From contig NZ_JAGHRO010000004.1 of NCBI RefSeq assembly GCF_017743735.1, positions 124,001 through 188,000 of the forward strand: a stretch of 64,000 nt of DNA, given 5' to 3'. The notes under the pieces are model-generated. The model saw only the letters and a list, made by a program, of their open reading frames with translations. It made no database searches and was not told the origin of the DNA. The stretch comes from Shimia sp. R9_2 (lineage in GTDB: Bacteria > Pseudomonadota > Alphaproteobacteria > Rhodobacterales > Rhodobacteraceae). A program made the translations under genes and the position numbers. The stretch's first letter is position 1, and the number at the start of each line of letters is the position of its first letter. This document shows, in pieces, positions 28,219 to 36,512 of this stretch.

Positions 28219-28246
28219 AGTATACCGAACGCAGTGAGACAAGCCA
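28219..28246 (-). promoter_or_regulatory. Candidate promoter for the gcv operon
   Basis: On the minus strand a TATACT hexamer (28219-28224) lies 16 bp after TGGCTT (28241-28246). The predicted start site falls just before the riboswitch. The -10 is good, the -35 weak. Confidence 0.45.
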
Positions 28247-28301
28247 CGTTATCGTGTTATTTATCGCGCAATCAATTTTGATTAATCTACAGGCACTTGG
28301 C

Positions 28302-28763
28302 TTACCGACGCGCCGGACCTTTGTGGCACGGCTCAGGCGTCAAGATATTGAGCAAGGCGTTGTTTTCACACATCAAAGTGTCCAGCGTGACCTGATCAAG
28401 GCGCGCATAAAAGGCCTCTGCGGCTTCGGTCAAAATGGGTTTCAGACGACAAGCGCTTACCATAGGGCAAGTGGTATCCACATCCGCAAAACACTCCGCC
28501 AAAGGCACCGGCCCTTCCATGGCCCGGAAAACATCTCCGACACAGATGTCCTTTGTGTCATGCGCCAGCCTAACCCCTCCGCTGCGTCCACGATGGGTGT
28601 CCAAAACCCCCAACAAAGCGAGCTTGTGAATCACCTGCGCGAGATGGTTTTCAGAAGCCGCACAGACCCCAGCGATCTCATGTTTGGTGACAAGACGATC
28701 AGGGTTCGCCGCGCAATACATCAGCACACGCATCGCAATATTGGTCCGTTTGGTGATGCGCAT
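28302..28763 (-). CDS. Rrf2 family regulator, NsrR-like
   Basis: A 153-residue Rrf2 winged-helix protein beginning MRITKRTNIAMRVLMYCAAN. The recognition region (HEIAGVCAASENHLAQVIHK) is followed by GVLDTHRGRSGGVRLA, the Rrf2 wing. Three cysteines at about 91, 99 and 105 (ECFADVDTTCPMVSAC) match the [Fe-S] ligand pattern of NsrR/IscR-type members. NsrR proteins sense nitric oxide through the cluster. Assignment to NsrR rather than RirA or IscR is an inference from cysteine spacing. An FNR-type box lies about 80 bp upstream of its start, which would tie it to oxygen. Confidence 0.82.
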   Translation of the reverse strand: MRITKRTNIAMRVLMYCAANPDRLVTKHEIAGVCAASENHLAQVIHKLALLGVLDTHRGRSGGVRLAHDTKDICVGDVFRAMEGPVPLAECFADVDTTCPMVSACRLKPILTEAAEAFYARLDQVTLDTLMCENNALLNILTPEPCHKGPARR

Positions 28764-28836
28764 ATGAAAGTTCCCGCTTTACCCTTGCCTTTTAACTCCC
28801 CGTTAGCCGGTGTGACAGAATGCGCATAGGAAAGCA

Positions 28837-28850
28837 TTGACATGGATCAA
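28837..28850. promoter_or_regulatory. FNR/FnrL-type box
   Basis: TTGAC-N4-ATCAA (28837-28850) matches the FNR-family consensus TTGAT-N4-ATCAA with one change in the left arm. Its centre is about 80 bp upstream of the Rrf2 ATG (minus strand) and 28 bp upstream of the GGCT-like ATG (plus strand). The spacing fits activation of the Rrf2 gene and interference with the GGCT-like promoter. An overlapping inverted repeat GGATCA/TGATCC spans 28844-28862. Confidence 0.6.
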
Positions 28851-28871
28851 GCTGCGTGATCCCTACATTTC

Positions 28872-29435
28872 ATGACCGCGTCCTACTTCTTCGGCTACGG
28901 CAGCCTCGTGAACGAAAAAACACACGATTACGAGGACTTGCACAAAGCAACCCTGCAAGGCTGGCGCCGCGCATGGCGACATACAAACCTGCGCCCGATT
29001 GCATTCTTGACCGCTGAGCCTGATGAAACCTGCGAAATCGAAGGCATCATCGCGCATGTGCCAAACGACGATTGGGCTGCGCTGGATGAACGGGAATTCG
29101 CCTACGACAGAGTGGGCGCGACCTCGGCCATCCGTCACGCAAAACCTGCCGAAATTGACATCGCAGTCTACCATGTCCCTGCAGAACAAGGCCTGTCACC
29201 GGACGTCCGCCACCCGATCTGGCTCAGCTATCTCGACGTGGTGGTCCAGGGATACCTGAGACATTTTGGCGAGGCCGGTGTCGCCCGTTTCTTTGAAACA
29301 ACGGCCGGATGGGACGCGCCAATTCTAAACGACAGAGCCGCCCCAAACTATCCGCGCAAGCAAGATCTGAGCGCAGATGAAACGGCGCTGGTGGATATGC
29401 ATCTCCGCGTAGTCGGTGCAAAGATCATCACATAG
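28872..29435 (+). CDS. Gamma-glutamylcyclotransferase-like protein
   Basis: A 187-residue protein with the GGCT/AIG2-like beta-barrel start FFGYGSLVNEKTHD (YGSL about 8-11), the substrate-binding loop of the family. An acidic residue in WAALDEREFAYDRV (about 74-80) is well placed as the catalytic Glu. The C-terminal half is helical (RHPIWLSYLDVVVQGYLRHFG). GGCT-fold enzymes release 5-oxoproline from gamma-glutamyl compounds, but many family members have other substrates. Divergent from the Rrf2 gene. Confidence 0.7.
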   Translation: MTASYFFGYGSLVNEKTHDYEDLHKATLQGWRRAWRHTNLRPIAFLTAEPDETCEIEGIIAHVPNDDWAALDEREFAYDRVGATSAIRHAKPAEIDIAVYHVPAEQGLSPDVRHPIWLSYLDVVVQGYLRHFGEAGVARFFETTAGWDAPILNDRAAPNYPRKQDLSADETALVDMHLRVVGAKIIT

Positions 29436-29449
29436 ACCTTTGTAAACAC

Positions 29450-29476
29450 AAAAAAAGGCGGCCATGCCTGACCGCC
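29450..29476 (-). terminator. Rho-independent terminator of the MBL-fold gene
   Basis: On the minus strand AGGCGGT and ACCGCCT arms form a hairpin across a short loop, followed by a run of seven T. It lies directly after the stop of the minus-strand metallo-hydrolase gene and also separates it from the convergent GGCT-like gene. Confidence 0.75.
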
Positions 29477-29501
29477 TCTCGCAAGCTCTCTATCCGGATT
29501 T

Positions 29502-30434
29502 TCAGAGCATCAACTGATAGCTTGCCGGCGCATATTTATAGGCGCCGTCGTGGCTTTCGACATAGCCCACAGCAGGCCATGGCATGTGATAGCCGACAAA
29601 CGGCACCTTATCCGCCGCCAGCATATCAAGCACTTTGCGACGGGTCGCGGCGGCTGCGGCTTTATCCATGTCAAATTTCACTTCCCAGTCCGGATAGGCC
29701 AGCGACCAGACGTAGTGGTTGGCAAAATCCGCACAAAGCATGATCTGTTTGCCATCGCTTTCGATCATATAGGCCATATGACCGGGCGTGTGGCCAAAGG
29801 TGCCAACGGCGGTGATGCCACTTGCCACCGAGGCACCATCCTCAATCATATCAAAACGCTCTGCATTTGGGCGTATCTTGCCCTCAAACGCTTTGTTGCC
29901 ATCGGTTTTCGCCCAAGCGTCAAACTCCACGCGGCCGGTCAAATGCTGCGCATTGCCAAAGGTCACACCGCCCTCGCCCGCAACACCGCCGATGTGGTCG
30001 CCATGCATATGCGTGATCACAACCTTATCCACCTGATCCGGTGTGTAACCCGCCGCAGCCAGTGCCCCAGTGATTGCCTCGGGGCTCAAGCCCGCATCAA
30101 ACAGCACAAGCTCGTCGCCGGTGTTCACAATGGTGGGCGTAAAGAAAAACTGTGCCGCATTGGTCGGGATGTTGGCTGCCTCGGAGGCTTTGGCAAACTC
30201 TTCGGCGCTCACATTCATACCAAAGATGTTCTGTGGACCTTCAACAGTACGTGTCCCCACCAAAAGCGTGGTCACTTCAAACTGGCCCAGTTTCATCCGG
30301 TTAAACCGCGTGGTGCCCACGCCCTTCATCTCAGCCTTTGCTAAACTCTGGCTTGGCAGCAAAGTTGCCGCAACCGGGGCAGCGGCTGCGCCTGCCAACA
30401 TACTGCGGCGGGTCAATTTGGCTCGTTTGGTCAT
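29502..30434 (-). CDS. Tat-exported metallo-beta-lactamase-fold hydrolase
   Basis: A 310-residue protein with a twin-arginine signal (LTRRSMLAGAAAAPVAATLL, about 8-27) ending near SLAKA. The metal-binding motif THMHGDHIGG (about 141-150, HxHxDH) and a later GHTPGHMAYMIES and CADFAN give the zinc ligands. Closest in type to AHL-lactonase/alkyl-sulfatase-like or general hydrolase members; the substrate cannot be read from sequence. Expected to fold with metal before export to the periplasm. Divergent from gltX. Confidence 0.82.
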   Translation of the reverse strand: MTKRAKLTRRSMLAGAAAAPVAATLLPSQSLAKAEMKGVGTTRFNRMKLGQFEVTTLLVGTRTVEGPQNIFGMNVSAEEFAKASEAANIPTNAAQFFFTPTIVNTGDELVLFDAGLSPEAITGALAAAGYTPDQVDKVVITHMHGDHIGGVAGEGGVTFGNAQHLTGRVEFDAWAKTDGNKAFEGKIRPNAERFDMIEDGASVASGITAVGTFGHTPGHMAYMIESDGKQIMLCADFANHYVWSLAYPDWEVKFDMDKAAAAATRRKVLDMLAADKVPFVGYHMPWPAVGYVESHDGAYKYAPASYQLML

Positions 30435-30663
30435 GGTCCAATCCTCCTGCGGAAAAATATCTATTTTTTGATATTGTTGGGGCTACGATAGATTTATGCG
30501 TTTGGATTGCAATTCACGGTCCCTTGAGGAGGAGGAACCAGCCCACTTTCCTTACGTGAATATTAAGAAATCGGGCTCAACCGCCCTTGTTGCGCGGATC
30601 TAAGCCGGATTTCTGGACAAAATGACATTCATGTGGGAAGGGAGGCCCCAACAGGAGATTCCC

Positions 30664-31989
30664 ATGACGACGACCCGTTTCGCCCCTTCGCCAACCGGCT
30701 ATATCCACGTTGGCAACCTGCGCACCGCGCTGATGAACTACCTGATCGCTCGCAAATCGGGCGGCACCTTCATCCTGCGCATTGACGACACCGACCCTGA
30801 GCGGTCCAAACAGGAATATGTGGATGCCATCCAGGAAGATCTGGAATGGCTCGGCCTGACCTGGGACCGAATGGAGCGTCAATCCACCCGTCTGGAGCGC
30901 TATGAAGACGCCGCGCAGCAACTACGCGATATGGGCCGCTTCTATGAATGCTTTGAAACGCCAACCGAGTTGGACCTCAAGCGCAAGAAACAGCTCAACA
31001 TGGGCAAACCGCCGGTTTATGACCGCGCCGCGCTTGCACTGTCGGAAGACGAGAAAGCCGCTCTGCGCGCGGAGCGTGGCAATGGTCACTGGCGCTTTAA
31101 GCTCGACCACGCCCGCATCGAATGGACCGATGGCATCCTGGGCGATCGCTCGATTGACGCCGCTTCTGTCTCTGATCCGGTCCTGATCCGTGCGGATGGT
31201 CAGTTCCTCTACACGCTGGCCTCTGTCTGTGATGACATCGATTTTGGCATCACCGATGTTGTGCGCGGCTCGGATCACGTGACCAACACCGCAACCCAAA
31301 TTCAGATCATCGAGGCTCTGGGCGGCGGCGTGCCAAACTTCGCGCACCACTCCCTGCTGACCGGCCCGCAGGGCGAAGCGCTCTCCAAACGCCTCGGCAC
31401 CTTGGCCTTGCGCGATCTGCGCGAAGCGGGCGTGGAGCCGATGGCGCTCCTGAGTTTGATGGCGCGCCTTGGCAGCTCAGACCCGGTTGAGCTGCGCGGC
31501 TCCATCGAGGAGATCGCCGAAGGCTTTGACGTCAACAAATTCGGCGCAGCGCCCACCAAATTTGACGAGCAGGATCTCTACCCGCTCACCGCCAAAGTGC
31601 TGCACGACAAACCGCTCTCCGAAATGGCCGACGACATCGCCGCCGCGGGCGTGCCTGCTGATCTGGCCGAGCGTTTCTGGAATGTGACCCGCGAAAACAT
31701 CACCACCCGCAAAGACATCGCGCCATGGTGGGATCTCTTCGCCAACGGTGCTGAGCCTGCGATTGAAGACGAAGATCAGGACTTCATCAAAGAAGCCATG
31801 GCGCTCCTGCCCGAAGGCCCGTTTGACGACAGCACCTGGGGCAACTGGACCTCAGCCGTGAAAGAAGCCACCGGCCGCAAAGGCCGCGGCCTGTTCATGC
31901 CTCTACGCAAAGCCCTCACCGGCCAAAGCCACGGCCCGGACATGTCATCCGTGATGCCGCTTTTGCAAGTGATCAAAGCCCGCGGCTGA
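30664..31989 (+). CDS. gltX: Glutamyl-tRNA synthetase
   Basis: A 441-residue class I synthetase. I chose the ATG at 30664 (MTTTRFAPSPTGYIHVGNLR), preceded by CAGGAG; the in-frame start 14 codons earlier is unlikely. HIGH-type motif GYIHVGNLRTAL (about 12-23) and KMSKS-type motif EALSKRLGTLAL (about 238-249). No zinc-binding cysteines were seen. Many alphaproteobacteria carry two GltX-type enzymes, so it may be one of a pair. Confidence 0.94.
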   Translation: MTTTRFAPSPTGYIHVGNLRTALMNYLIARKSGGTFILRIDDTDPERSKQEYVDAIQEDLEWLGLTWDRMERQSTRLERYEDAAQQLRDMGRFYECFETPTELDLKRKKQLNMGKPPVYDRAALALSEDEKAALRAERGNGHWRFKLDHARIEWTDGILGDRSIDAASVSDPVLIRADGQFLYTLASVCDDIDFGITDVVRGSDHVTNTATQIQIIEALGGGVPNFAHHSLLTGPQGEALSKRLGTLALRDLREAGVEPMALLSLMARLGSSDPVELRGSIEEIAEGFDVNKFGAAPTKFDEQDLYPLTAKVLHDKPLSEMADDIAAAGVPADLAERFWNVTRENITTRKDIAPWWDLFANGAEPAIEDEDQDFIKEAMALLPEGPFDDSTWGNWTSAVKEATGRKGRGLFMPLRKALTGQSHGPDMSSVMPLLQVIKARG

Positions 31990-31994
31990 TCAAT

Positions 31995-32041
31995 CGACAA
32001 GAAAAACGGCGCGTCTTAAAGAGGCGCGCCGAAAATTGTCG
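31995..32041 (+). terminator. Stem-loop downstream of gltX
   Basis: An outer CGACAA/TTGTCG stem (31995-32000 with 32036-32041) encloses a strong CGGCGCG/CGCGCCG stem (32007-32013 with 32025-32031). There is only a short U-poor tail, so termination may need help. Confidence 0.5.
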
Positions 32042-32105
32042 GGTTGGGATAACACGGCACCTTGAGAATAAATGTCAGCTCTAAATACAAAGTCTATGTT
32101 GTAGG

Positions 32106-32624
32106 TCACATTTGCTCAGGAAGTAGCTTTTCGCTTTGGGTCGTAAACCGATTGAACTGCAATGCGTCTTCTGCACCATCCGCTTCAAAAAATAGTCCGA
32201 TAAAACACAAATCAGCATAGTAACGTGAAGGCTTGCAAGTCTCTTGCGCGAAACTGGTAGCTTTAGTCGCTTTATTTCTGGGAACTCGAGTACACAAGTT
32301 CGAATAGCCTGACAATATCTTAGGAGGATCGAACTGGAAAACCACGCATCCTCCTTGTCCTTCATTCAAAACGTAAATGTCAGACTTGTAGTGGTATAGA
32401 CTTGAACCTCTCCACCAGCCAGTGTCGGACAAAAGCTCAACCTGAATACTGTTTTCTCCATCCAAAATCGTCAGGTAGCGATCCCAGTCCGATTGCAAGC
32501 TGAACAATCCAACCAAAGAAATCTCGACCCTACGTCCTTCTTCGATGGTAGCTGTTTCATTGTGTTCGTCATTGCAGGCCGTAAAAACGAAAAAGAACAG
32601 CACCGAGCGAAAAAATGCAGGCAT
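32106..32624 (-). CDS. Putative lipoprotein of unknown function (AT-rich islet)
   Basis: A 172-residue protein starting at the ATG at 32624 (MPAFFRSVLFFFVFTACNDE); an in-frame ATG lies nine codons upstream. The N-terminus is a lipoprotein signal with lipobox FTAC. The mature part has several cysteines (GQGGCVVF, SNLCTRV, ETCKPS, LCFIG), which could form disulfides in the periplasm, and aromatic strands (WWRGSSLYHYKSDIYV). I recognise no domain. Base composition (24 G/C in 60 at 32161-32220) is far below the neighbours, pointing to recent transfer. Confidence 0.6.
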   Translation of the reverse strand: MPAFFRSVLFFFVFTACNDEHNETATIEEGRRVEISLVGLFSLQSDWDRYLTILDGENSIQVELLSDTGWWRGSSLYHYKSDIYVLNEGQGGCVVFQFDPPKILSGYSNLCTRVPRNKATKATSFAQETCKPSRYYADLCFIGLFFEADGAEDALQFNRFTTQSEKLLPEQM

Positions 32625-32746
32625 AAATGACCTCGACGAGCGTTTCGACAACGAAAGAGTAGTATAGTCAATGTGGGCTCGCCCTAACCACTACCGGCTA
32701 GGACAGACAAGCACCACGCTAATCCGCCCTACCCAACTATGTTCCC

Positions 32747-33094
32747 TCAACCACTCTTTACCGCAGCCGTCACAATCACCTCAACCTTGAGCACATCCCG
32801 CGCCAGCTTCGCCTCGCCGCAGGCCCGCGCCGGGGCATGGCCCTCAGGCACCCAGGTGTCCCAGACCGCGTTCATCTCGGAAAAATCACTCATATCAGAC
32901 AGCCAGACAATGGCCTGCAAAATGTGCTCACGATCAGAGCCCGCCTCTTCCAGCAGAGCATCCACGCGCGATAGACAATCACGGGTTTGCTCCGCCACGG
33001 TCTCTCCCGCGCCAACCTGACCACACAGTTAGGCCACCTGATTGTGGATCACGATTTTGGACATGCGGGTGCCGGTATGGATGCGCTCTATCAT
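32747..33094 (-). pseudogene. RidA-family gene with an in-frame stop codon
   Basis: The minus-strand frame from the ATG at 33092-33094 reads MIERIHTGTRMSKIVIHNQVA, then a TAA (33029-33031), then [18 protein letters not shown] and onward to the end of a complete RidA domain ([13 protein letters not shown]). RidA family members usually have Tyr or Phe at the stopped position, so a single substitution such as TAC or TAT to TAA explains it. Both halves are otherwise intact, so the mutation looks recent, or is a sequencing error. RidA deaminates reactive enamines/imines. A short re-initiated product from GTG at 32996-32998 would lack the N-terminal strands. Confidence 0.8.
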
Positions 33095-33133
33095 GGTTCA
33101 AGCCTCTGTTGTTTTGTACTTTGACGATATCAT

Positions 33134-34792
33134 TCAGCTCGGATCGCGGAACCGGTTCACAATCGGATAGCGCCGATCGAGCCAAAACGCTTTCTTGCTC
33201 AATCTCGCACCGGGGGCGGACTGAAACCGCTTGTATTCGCTGATGTAAACCAGATGCTCCACACGTTTGACCGTCTCTCGATCATAGCCCGCAGCCACAC
33301 ACTCCGCGACGGATTTGTCTTCATCCACCAACATGTAGAGGATCGCGTCCAACACATCATAAGGCGGCAGGCTGTCCTCGTCTTTCTGATCCGGACGCAG
33401 CTCCGCTGAGGGCGGTTTGTCGATGATCGCAGGTGGGATAACCTCGCCTTCCGGCCCCATCATCCAGTCCCGATGTACCTCATTGCGCCAGCGCGAGGTC
33501 TCAAACACGCGGGTCTTATACATGTCTTTGATCGGGTTATAGCCGCCCGCCATATCGCCATAGATCGTGGCATAGCCCACCGCGACCTCAGATTTATTGC
33601 CTGTGGTCAGCAGCATTTCCCCAAACTTGTTGGACATCGCCATGAGCAGCAGCCCGCGAAGACGGCTCTGAATGTTCTCTTCGGCAAGCCCGGTCTCAAG
33701 CCCCTCAAACAGCGGCGCCAAAGTATTGGTGATTGCATCCCGCCCCTCTGAGATGGGCACATAGTCATAGCGCACGCCAAGCCGTTCAGCGATGTCTTTC
33801 GCGTCATCCAGTGAGCCTTGCGACGTATATTCACTTGGCAGCATCACACAGCGCACATTCTCCGCGCCTAGCGCATCCACGGCAATAGTCGCCACCAGCG
33901 CGCTGTCAATGCCGCCTGACAAGCCCAGCAAAACTTTGGAAAATCCACTCTTGCCCATGTAATCGCGCAGAGCTTCTACGCAGACGCGGTAATCCTGTTC
34001 CTCGCCCGCAGGCAAAACGGCTTTTGGCCCCTCTTTGCAGTGCCAGCCCTCAGCGGTGCGCTCAAAATCCACATGGGCCACAACCTCGTCAAACACCGGC
34101 AGCTGCACCGCCAATTGCCCGCCCGGGTTCAGCACAAAGGAGCCGCCATCAAACATCTGATCGTCTTGGCCACCCACCATGTTGAGGTAGACCAACGGCA
34201 ATCCGGTCTCGATCACCCGCGCCACCATATGGTTCATGCGACGATCAAACTTGTCACGATAATAAGGCGATCCATTGGGCACCACGAGGAACTCCGCACC
34301 GGTTTCCTCCAGCGTCTCCGGCACATCCTCAAACCACGCATCCTCACAGACGGGCGAGCCAACCCGAACGCCGTTCACACTGTAAGGCCCTCCCATCGGC
34401 CCGCTTGTGAAGAGGCGCTCTTCGTCAAACACGGTGTAGTTCGGCAAATTGTGTTTGCGTTGAATATGCGCAATCTTGCCATCCCGCAGAATGAAGTAAG
34501 CGTTGTAAAGCGCGTCGCCCTCTTTCAACGGTCCGCCAACGGCCACCACCGGCCCGTCGGCGCAGTCTTTGGCCAGTTGCCCAATCTCTGCCAGCGCGGC
34601 CGCCTGCAGCGCAGGTTTCAGGATCAAATCCTGCGCGTTGTAGCCGACGATGAACATCTCCGGGAAAGCCACCATATCCGCACCCGCCGCTTTGGCTTCC
34701 TGCCAAACAGCGCGCACTTTGTCCGCATTCCCAGACAAATCCCCCATGACCGGATTGGCCTGTGCCAATGTCAAACGGAATGTATCGGCCAT
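33134..34792 (-). CDS. nadE: Glutamine-dependent NAD+ synthetase
   Basis: A 552-residue fusion; I chose the ATG at 34792 (MADTFRLTLAQANPVMGDLS). The N-terminal nitrilase-type glutaminase domain has PEMFIVGYN (catalytic Glu), a lysine in RKHNLPNYTVFDE and the nucleophile Cys in VGSPVCEDAW (about 149). The C-terminal NAD synthetase domain has the P-loop LGLSGGIDSALVA (about 298-310). It makes NAD+ from deamido-NAD+ using ammonia channelled from glutamine. Transcribed alone, divergent from the MORN gene. Confidence 0.95.
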   Translation of the reverse strand: MADTFRLTLAQANPVMGDLSGNADKVRAVWQEAKAAGADMVAFPEMFIVGYNAQDLILKPALQAAALAEIGQLAKDCADGPVVAVGGPLKEGDALYNAYFILRDGKIAHIQRKHNLPNYTVFDEERLFTSGPMGGPYSVNGVRVGSPVCEDAWFEDVPETLEETGAEFLVVPNGSPYYRDKFDRRMNHMVARVIETGLPLVYLNMVGGQDDQMFDGGSFVLNPGGQLAVQLPVFDEVVAHVDFERTAEGWHCKEGPKAVLPAGEEQDYRVCVEALRDYMGKSGFSKVLLGLSGGIDSALVATIAVDALGAENVRCVMLPSEYTSQGSLDDAKDIAERLGVRYDYVPISEGRDAITNTLAPLFEGLETGLAEENIQSRLRGLLLMAMSNKFGEMLLTTGNKSEVAVGYATIYGDMAGGYNPIKDMYKTRVFETSRWRNEVHRDWMMGPEGEVIPPAIIDKPPSAELRPDQKDEDSLPPYDVLDAILYMLVDEDKSVAECVAAGYDRETVKRVEHLVYISEYKRFQSAPGARLSKKAFWLDRRYPIVNRFRDPS

Positions 34793-35028
34793 GGGTGTTC
34801 TCCTATGCTGCAGGTCTTGTTCTGCGGGTCTTGCCAGAGATGTAGCAGACACAGCGCCAAGGAAAAGCGCAAAGCACAGCAATTTAACCCCTGTCTCCTC
34901 ACTCTGCTCAGGACTTACACGCGAAAAAGCGCAAAACAGTTTGCCCCGCCGAACCCCATGTCCTAAAATCAGGTTAATGCTTCTCGCGTCCATGAGGAGC
35001 GATTTGGGGAAAAGTCGAGGCCAAAAAT

Positions 35029-36438
35029 ATGCGCGGAACTCAGGCACTTACATTAGCCATCCTGCTCGCGGGCACAGCAGCCTTTGCACAGGACAGCCAG
35101 GTTCTGACAAAACAATATGACGACGGCGGTGTGTATGAAGGCACCTTTAAGGGCGGTTTGCAGCACGGAACCGGCAGTTATCGCTTGCCCAACGGCTATG
35201 AATATGAGGGCGAATGGGCTGACGGAGAGATCCGCGGTCAGGGCATTGCCCGCTTCCCCAACGGCTCTGTTTATGAGGGGGCTTTTGCCAAAGGCAAACC
35301 GCATGGGTTTGGCAAAATCACCTTCACCGACGGCGGCACATATGAAGGCGAATGGGTCGACGGCAAAATCACCGGTACAGGTGTCGCCAGCTACGCCAAT
35401 GGCGTGCGCTACGAAGGCAGCTTCCAGAATGCCAACCACCACGGCAAAGGCGTGATGATAAGCCCCGCAGGCTATCGCTATGAAGGCGATTGGATCAATG
35501 GCGTCAAAGAAGGCCTTGGTAAAATCACCTATAATGACGGCACCATCTATGACGGTGAAATCAAAGGCGGCGAACGCGCAGGCCAAGGCCGCCTCACCAT
35601 GCCCGGTGGGTTGGTCTATGAAGGCAATTGGGTTGCAGGCCAGATCGAAGGCGACGGCACCCTGACCCAACCCAACGGCGACGTCTATGTGGGGCAACTC
35701 GTTGGCGGCAAACGCCAAGGCAAAGGCTTTGTCACCTACGCCAATGGAGACACTTACGAAGGAGACTTCAGCGCCGATCAACGCGATGGTCAGGGCACAT
35801 TCACCGGCACCGATGGCTATGTCTATATCGGCGCATGGGTCGAAGGCCACATCGCAGGCCAAGGTCAGGTCACCTACCCGGATGGGTCTGTCTATGTGGG
35901 TCAATTTCAGGATGATCTTGCCGACGGTCAGGGCAAAATCACCTACACCGACGGATCAACCTATGAAGGCGATTGGAAGGCTGGCGTGATCGACGGCGCG
36001 GGCAAGGCAACCTATGCCAACGGTCTGGTCTATGAGGGTGAATTCAAAAGCGCGCGCAATCACGGCCGTGGCGTGATGACATATGCGGATGGCTACCGCT
36101 ATGAAGGCGAATGGCAAAACGGTCAGCGCCACGGCACCGGTACTGCAACCTACGCTGACGGCACCGTCTACACCGGACAATTCGCCAATGGTCAGCGCGA
36201 AGGCAGCGGCGAAATTATCATGCCCGACGGCTTCAAATATTCCGGCCAATGGCAAGCTGGCGAGATCAACGGCATTGGCGTAGCGACCTACGCAAATGGC
36301 GACATCTACGAAGGCACATTCAAGGCTGGCAAACGTCAGGGCGAAGGCACGATGCGCTATGCCTCAGGCGAGGAACGCAGCGGCAACTGGAACAATGGCT
36401 CGCTCGCCGAAAACGCTGCCGCTCAGACCGACGGCTGA
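35029..36438 (+). CDS. Exported MORN-repeat protein
   Basis: A 469-residue protein with a signal peptide (TLAILLAGTAAFAQ, cleavage near residue 20), then almost nothing but MORN repeats. I count 18 units with the Y-x-G-x-(F/W/L/I) core, each about 23 residues, plus a degenerate nineteenth (RSGNW). The end ENAAAQTDG is a short tail. MORN repeats form elongated beta-hairpin arrays that bind lipids or proteins in eukaryotes; bacterial exported ones have no established function. It should be periplasmic or outer-surface. Divergent from nadE. Confidence 0.85.
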   Translation: MRGTQALTLAILLAGTAAFAQDSQVLTKQYDDGGVYEGTFKGGLQHGTGSYRLPNGYEYEGEWADGEIRGQGIARFPNGSVYEGAFAKGKPHGFGKITFTDGGTYEGEWVDGKITGTGVASYANGVRYEGSFQNANHHGKGVMISPAGYRYEGDWINGVKEGLGKITYNDGTIYDGEIKGGERAGQGRLTMPGGLVYEGNWVAGQIEGDGTLTQPNGDVYVGQLVGGKRQGKGFVTYANGDTYEGDFSADQRDGQGTFTGTDGYVYIGAWVEGHIAGQGQVTYPDGSVYVGQFQDDLADGQGKITYTDGSTYEGDWKAGVIDGAGKATYANGLVYEGEFKSARNHGRGVMTYADGYRYEGEWQNGQRHGTGTATYADGTVYTGQFANGQREGSGEIIMPDGFKYSGQWQAGEINGIGVATYANGDIYEGTFKAGKRQGEGTMRYASGEERSGNWNNGSLAENAAAQTDG

Positions 36439-36458
36439 GATACCGAATCAAACATCTA

Positions 36459-36490
36459 CAAAGCCGCGCCCTGAGCACGGCTTTTCTGTT
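36459..36490 (+). terminator. Terminator after the MORN gene
   Basis: AAGCCG (36461-36466) pairs with CGGCTT (36478-36483) and is followed by ttctgtttt. Placed 20 bp after the MORN stop. Confidence 0.6.
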
Positions 36491-36512
36491 TTGTGGGAGA
36501 AGGTCTCCTCCG

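Noticed and set aside
33029-33031. TAA in the RidA frame as a recoded codon
   Set aside because: TAA is not used for selenocysteine or pyrrolysine, and no recoding structure is apparent; nonsense mutation or read error is simpler.
35029-36438. MORN repeats read as a CRISPR-like or tandem DNA array
   Set aside because: The repeat is a 69-bp protein-coding unit with diverged codons and no spacers.
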